Assembly: GCA_037718865.1 (NCBI GenBank)
Contig: JBBJMP010000001.1
Span: forward strand, 1 to 64,000
From: JADCRZ01 sp037718865
Lineage (GTDB): Bacteria; Bacteroidota; Bacteroidia; Chitinophagales; Chitinophagaceae
DNA: 64,000 bases
Direction: 5' to 3'
A program made the position numbers and the translations under genes. Shown one piece after another: positions 60,088-64,000 of the stretch (within the stretch, counting starts at the first letter, position 1; every line of letters starts with the position of its first letter). A model generated the notes under the pieces. That model saw only the letters and a program-made list of their open reading frames with translations. It made no database searches and was not told where the DNA came from.

Positions 60088-61617
60088 CTATTTCACATCC
60101 CACCAAACTCTGGTATCGAGAATATCAGGCCCCTGCCGGTTAATGGCCTGCTGCACATTTTGATTATTTACATTCCGTTCGGCATCAGGATAGGTTATCC
60201 TTCGAATAAAGGGCTCTGTTTTAAGGTCTTTGCCCGGATAAAGGTTGGGCGTCAGCACTGGAAAGCCACTGCGCCGGAAGTTGGCAAAGGCCTCGGGTCC
60301 ATTTAAAAATGAGGCCGCCCAGTATTGGGTATTGATCTGCTCCAAACCTTTTGTCATATCAAGGGGATTCGCCTGAATATAGCCTTCGATGTTGGCATCG
60401 CTGACGGCGGAAGCGGCGCCATAACCAGCAAGCTGTTTCATATGCATCCTGACTCCGTTAGCATAAAAGACAGATGCATCACCGGTTGTCCAGCCCCGGA
60501 TGACGGCTTCTGCGAGTAATAATTGAGTTTGTGCGTAGGTGACCAGAAAATTGGGTGCCTGCGAGTTACCCATCCTGGTTCTGTCGAGTTGGCTGAAATC
60601 CCATAAGGTGGCTAGCCCCCTTGCGGTAGCGATTGCGGGAATAGTGGTGTTATCGTACCCGAGGGGCATTCCTACCTGCACAGCAGGTGAACGATTGGCC
60701 CTGGATTCATTTTGATTGGCACCGCTTGTGGCGCCGACATACCGTACCGCAATAGAAGCCAGCCGGGGATCGTTATTTGATTTGAGATAAGTCACAAAAT
60801 CTTCAGCCAGGTAAAAGAAAGCAGACTGTCCACCGTTTAACTGGTTTCCCGCATCATTCACAAAATTCGCTGTGTGACGGATAATCGCATTGTCGTCGTT
60901 GGACAACATCAATCCTCCGGATACCGCTTTGGCTACATATTCGGCAGCTATGGCGGGTTTCACTTTCGACAGGCGCATCGCAGCCCGTAGCATCAAGGCA
61001 TATCCCAGCCGTTTCCATTTCGAAATGTCGCCACTATACAGTACCTCCCTGGTTACCCTTGGTTTCGATGCATCCAGAGCGGCAGAAGCTGTTTCCAGCT
61101 CTTTAAGGATATCCGTGTAAATCGACTCCTGGCTATCGTATGCAGGCTTAACCAGTTTTTCCAGGTATCCCTGGCCTGCTTGTATATAGGGAACATCCCC
61201 GTAAGTATCTGTCAGGATCATGAATGAATAAGCCTTCCATATCCTTGCCGTATGATACAGATTTGTATTGTTTGGGTCATCCTTCGTTTTCTGCAGCACA
61301 TCCACCAACTCCCTGATCACATTCCGGTAATACCTTGTCCAGTTTCCTGCCGCCACGCTCCGGTTATCCTGGTTGAAGTTGGCGGCCGAGCCCTGCCCGC
61401 TGAACGGCGTAATCATCTGTTTTACAATAGTGGTTTCATAACTCAGGTTGCCATAGGTGGGCGCGCTGCCAACTATGGCGTTATTTAGTTGAAAGCTTGC
61501 TTCTACATTGGTGAGTTGTACCGGGTTAACATTCATTTCATCAAAGCCTTTATCGCATGAAGTGAATAATACAAGCCCCAGGAACAAACTATAAATATAT
61601 TTTTTGAGCTTTTTCAT
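60088..61617 (-). CDS. SusD/RagB-family outer-membrane lipoprotein
   Basis: This is a 509-aa protein. The lipoprotein signal MKKLKKYIYSLFLGLVLFTS ends at Cys21 (lipobox LFTSC). The family pattern follows: NNAIVGSAPTYGNLSYET, ARIWKAYSFMILTDTYGDVP and TYAQTQLLLAEAVIRGW, of the SusD-like type 2 group. It binds the ligand on the cell surface and delivers it to the TonB-dependent partner encoded 38 nt upstream. The ligand may be a sugar acid or glycoconjugate given the operon. Confidence 0.93.
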   Translation of the reverse strand: MKKLKKYIYSLFLGLVLFTSCDKGFDEMNVNPVQLTNVEASFQLNNAIVGSAPTYGNLSYETTIVKQMITPFSGQGSAANFNQDNRSVAAGNWTRYYRNVIRELVDVLQKTKDDPNNTNLYHTARIWKAYSFMILTDTYGDVPYIQAGQGYLEKLVKPAYDSQESIYTDILKELETASAALDASKPRVTREVLYSGDISKWKRLGYALMLRAAMRLSKVKPAIAAEYVAKAVSGGLMLSNDDNAIIRHTANFVNDAGNQLNGGQSAFFYLAEDFVTYLKSNNDPRLASIAVRYVGATSGANQNESRANRSPAVQVGMPLGYDNTTIPAIATARGLATLWDFSQLDRTRMGNSQAPNFLVTYAQTQLLLAEAVIRGWTTGDASVFYANGVRMHMKQLAGYGAASAVSDANIEGYIQANPLDMTKGLEQINTQYWAASFLNGPEAFANFRRSGFPVLTPNLYPGKDLKTEPFIRRITYPDAERNVNNQNVQQAINRQGPDILDTRVWWDVK

Positions 61618-61655
61618 TTTGTTATGTATGGAAAGTTATAGAATAGACAAAAACC

Positions 61656-64000
61656 TTAAAATTTGACATTTACATTAAAGCCTATGCTCCGGGTTATAGG
61701 CAGGCCGGTTGCCTCCAGGCCCACGAGGTTGTCGGAGGGGAAGCCGAATTGTTCGGGGTGTATATTAGGCACCCATTTTTTTAATACGGCAATATTGTTG
61801 GCCACGGCATTTACTCTCAGACCCTTTATAAATTTTACCCCTTTTACATAATTGGTAAAATCGTAGCCCAGCGTGATCTGTCTCAACTGCCACAAGCCCG
61901 CATTATACACAAACTCTTCGGCAATATTCTGTCCACGCACTGTTTCATAGTAGGCCTGCACCCCGGACTTCACCGCATTGACCTGCTTGTTGAGATTAAC
62001 GCCATTGCCAATCACGAAGTTTTCTGCTCTTCCGACTAAAGTGGCCTTATGCAAGCCATGGCGCCACGCGTTATGATTGGTACCGGAGATCATTTTATTA
62101 CCCAGCTTAAAGTCTATCAGGAATGATAGATTAAGACCTTTGTAGTTTACTGTATTGGTGATGCCACCCGTCCACACCGGAACAGCACTACCGAATGCAA
62201 TTTGATTGACCGTGCGCAAGGGACGTCCGTTACCAGCATCAAAAACCTGCCTTCCTTCCTGATCTCTTAAATAGCCATAGCCGAATAACTGACCTATGGG
62301 TTTACCGACTACCTGCCTGAGTTCCCCGGTAAAGTCGCCGGTTCCGACGGTGATCATACTATCGCTGATGCTGGAACCTAAACTAAGCACTTTAGATTCG
62401 TTGTATGAAGCATTTATGCTGGCATTCCAGGAAAAGTTTTTCGTCTCAACCGGAGTAAAATTGGCCATCATTTCCAGGCCTTTGTTCCTGCTTTCCCCTA
62501 CATTTATTAGCTGTGTCAGATACCCGGAAGCATCCGAGGTCTGAGCCTGAAGGATCTGATCCGCAGATAATTTATCGTAATAACTAAATTCAAGTCCGAG
62601 TTTGTTGTTAAATAATTTCAGTTCTAACCCCACTTCCTTTTCCGTTACACGCATGGGCCGAAGGTCGGGGTTTGGAATTGTTGAGGCATTTATGCCGCCT
62701 ATAGGCTGCGCCACTCCTGAAGAATTGGGGAACAGCGCTGGATTGATGGCATAAAAAAGCGTATTGGAGTAGGGAGGAACATCCGTATCGCTTCCTACTT
62801 CGGCATAGGCGGCCCTTATTTTTCCAAAGCTGATCCATTCAGGGATACTTCCTCGCAAGGCTTCAGAAAACACAAAACTTGTGGTAACCGAAGGATATAA
62901 GATGCTCCTGTTTTCCGGTGATAACGTAGAGAACCAGTCATTTCTCACCGTTCCGTTTACGTAGATAAATCCCATGTAAGAAAGTTCGGCGGCAGCGTAA
63001 ACAGAGTTTACCTGTCTTTCCGATATTTCATAAATAGAACTAAGTTGTCTTCCGTTCCCCAGGGTGTACTTGCCCCTGGTATAAAAATCATTTACCAGCA
63101 CGTTATTCCTGTCTAATTTCCGTTTCATCTGGTTGCCACCCAGGTTAACATCTACTCCGAACTTACCTAATGTATGTTTTGCGCCTAACAGAACGTCTGC
63201 ATTGATTTCCCTAAAACGACGTATATCCTGCACGTATTCGCCATTTACAAAACCGGGTGGAGGGGCAGCCTGTCTCTGGCTTCCCGTTGGAAGATTATAA
63301 TCTTGTGAACGGGTATAATAATCCTGGCCTAATCTTCCCTGCACATACAACCAATTGGTAATTTCGTATCGTGCGGTGAGGTTACCGAAAACACGGTCCC
63401 TGATGATATTATCAAACCGGGTCAATGCAAAATAAGGATTGGTCCGATTGGTGAACCTTGACCACAAGAATTCGTCGCCATTTTTATCGGTGGCGTACTG
63501 TTTTAATAAGTCCATAGGCATGGTGTTGGCCATGCTAAACAAAACCACCGGGCTATAATCCTGCTCGGCGATATTGGGTGGATTTTTACGGCGTTCATTG
63601 GAATAACTGATGTTTCCTGAAACAGTCAGCTTTTTAGCCATTGTTTGCGTAAAGCCTACATCGACGTTCTTCCTGTTGTAATTTGAGCCGGGCAGTATGG
63701 CTTGCGATACCATGTTGGAAAGGGAGATGTTGAAACCGCCAAACTCTCCGCCTGAGGAAAGCGTTATGGTGTTCGTAAGACTATTCCCTTTGCGGTAATA
63801 CTTGCCGATCTGATTCCGCTGTGCTTCGTAGGGAACTTCCACCCCATCAAATAACACCTGGGTCATACCCGGCACGATCTTCTCGCCAAAACTCCATTGG
63901 CCTGAAGTAGGATTCGGGGTTTTTGGGCGGACACCATTTTCTCCCTGTCCGTATTCGTATTGATAATCGGTATAATCAAGCGGTGTTTCTTCCGTAAAGT
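61656..64000 (-). CDS. SusC/RagA-family TonB-dependent receptor, 5'-truncated by window end
   Basis: The open frame runs from the window edge to the stop at 61656, with no start in the window. A GTG at 63875 is internal, since codons upstream stay open (TPNPTSGQWSFGEKIVPGMT). About 780 residues of the beta-barrel are present: PVVLFSMANTMPMDLLKQYA, TARYEITNWLYVQGRLGQDY, LELKLFNNKLGLEFSYYDKL and the end TRSIGFNVNVKF, typical SusC C-terminal strands. It imports ligand through the outer membrane with the adjacent SusD. The plug and N-terminal region lie outside the window. Confidence 0.93.
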   Translation of the reverse strand, partial: FTEETPLDYTDYQYEYGQGENGVRPKTPNPTSGQWSFGEKIVPGMTQVLFDGVEVPYEAQRNQIGKYYRKGNSLTNTITLSSGGEFGGFNISLSNMVSQAILPGSNYNRKNVDVGFTQTMAKKLTVSGNISYSNERRKNPPNIAEQDYSPVVLFSMANTMPMDLLKQYATDKNGDEFLWSRFTNRTNPYFALTRFDNIIRDRVFGNLTARYEITNWLYVQGRLGQDYYTRSQDYNLPTGSQRQAAPPPGFVNGEYVQDIRRFREINADVLLGAKHTLGKFGVDVNLGGNQMKRKLDRNNVLVNDFYTRGKYTLGNGRQLSSIYEISERQVNSVYAAAELSYMGFIYVNGTVRNDWFSTLSPENRSILYPSVTTSFVFSEALRGSIPEWISFGKIRAAYAEVGSDTDVPPYSNTLFYAINPALFPNSSGVAQPIGGINASTIPNPDLRPMRVTEKEVGLELKLFNNKLGLEFSYYDKLSADQILQAQTSDASGYLTQLINVGESRNKGLEMMANFTPVETKNFSWNASINASYNESKVLSLGSSISDSMITVGTGDFTGELRQVVGKPIGQLFGYGYLRDQEGRQVFDAGNGRPLRTVNQIAFGSAVPVWTGGITNTVNYKGLNLSFLIDFKLGNKMISGTNHNAWRHGLHKATLVGRAENFVIGNGVNLNKQVNAVKSGVQAYYETVRGQNIAEEFVYNAGLWQLRQITLGYDFTNYVKGVKFIKGLRVNAVANNIAVLKKWVPNIHPEQFGFPSDNLVGLEATGLPITRSIGFNVNVKF

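Noticed and set aside
63873..63875. GTG at 63875 as the start of the SusC-like gene
   Set aside because: The frame remains open upstream to the window edge with SusC-like sequence, so the codon is internal.
1..64000. Insertion sequences or integrase genes
   Set aside because: No transposase-like DDE or tyrosine-recombinase motif was seen in any long frame.

Overview
The window looks like part of a Bacteroidota chromosome, most likely from the Chitinophagaceae or a near relative. The evidence is a SusC/SusD pair, four large secreted proteins ending in type IX secretion (T9SS) sorting domains, a gliding/tail-like VGIGT...LLDI protein, few Shine-Dalgarno sequences, and a few TAnnTTTG-like promoter elements. 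No insertion sequence, integrase, CRISPR array or rRNA was seen.

Layout. 1-55 is the 3' end of a tRNA-Gln with its terminator. 510-3792 holds two secreted surface proteins, followed by recG on the minus strand. 6138-11166 holds a polytopic membrane protein and a methyltransferase on the minus strand, divergent from a three-gene operon that resembles the actinobacterial decaprenylphosphoryl-arabinose pathway (DPPR synthase, DprE1, DprE2). 11216-14005 is a secreted esterase with six PKD-type repeats. 14328-28874 is a glycan-assembly block: an AsnB-type amidotransferase, a UDP-glucuronate 4-epimerase, a second epimerase, four glycosyltransferases, four methyltransferases, a polysaccharide deacetylase, a polyprenyl-phosphate sugar transferase and a lone receiver protein. 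29227-42405 holds two giant tandem paralogues (2321 and 1892 aa), each with an N-terminal alpha/beta-hydrolase, many Ig/FnIII/PA14 modules and a T9SS tail. They share a leader and nearly the same terminator hairpin. 42501-53494 is the export and polymerisation block on the plus strand: a Wzc-like co-polymerase, two acyltransferases, a Wzx-like flippase, a glycosyltransferase, a 34-aa membrane peptide, a Wzy/ligase-like polymerase, a half-length TolC-like protein and a GT-C-like membrane protein. After an isolated 134-aa gene, 54224-64000 is a minus-strand aldarate operon running SusC, SusD, GarL-like aldolase, GntP permease, Tat-exported mannonate-dehydratase-like protein, GarR-like reductase and glucarate dehydratase.

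How it may work together (inference). The middle 45 kb appears to be one surface-polysaccharide locus. A sugar transferase primes a lipid carrier, and the glycosyltransferases, epimerases, AsnB and methyltransferases build and decorate the repeat unit. Wzx, Wzy and Wzc move and polymerise it. The secreted hydrolase/adhesin giants may bind or de-esterify the product outside the cell. The DprE1/DprE2/DPPR-synthase set would add a polyprenyl-phosphate D-arabinose donor, for which GT-C-like membrane proteins in the window are candidate users. The last 10 kb encodes a nearly complete route from glucarate or galactarate to D-glycerate plus pyruvate, fed by an outer-membrane SusCD pair.

All function calls come from reading motifs and family resemblance by eye. 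No database search was possible.
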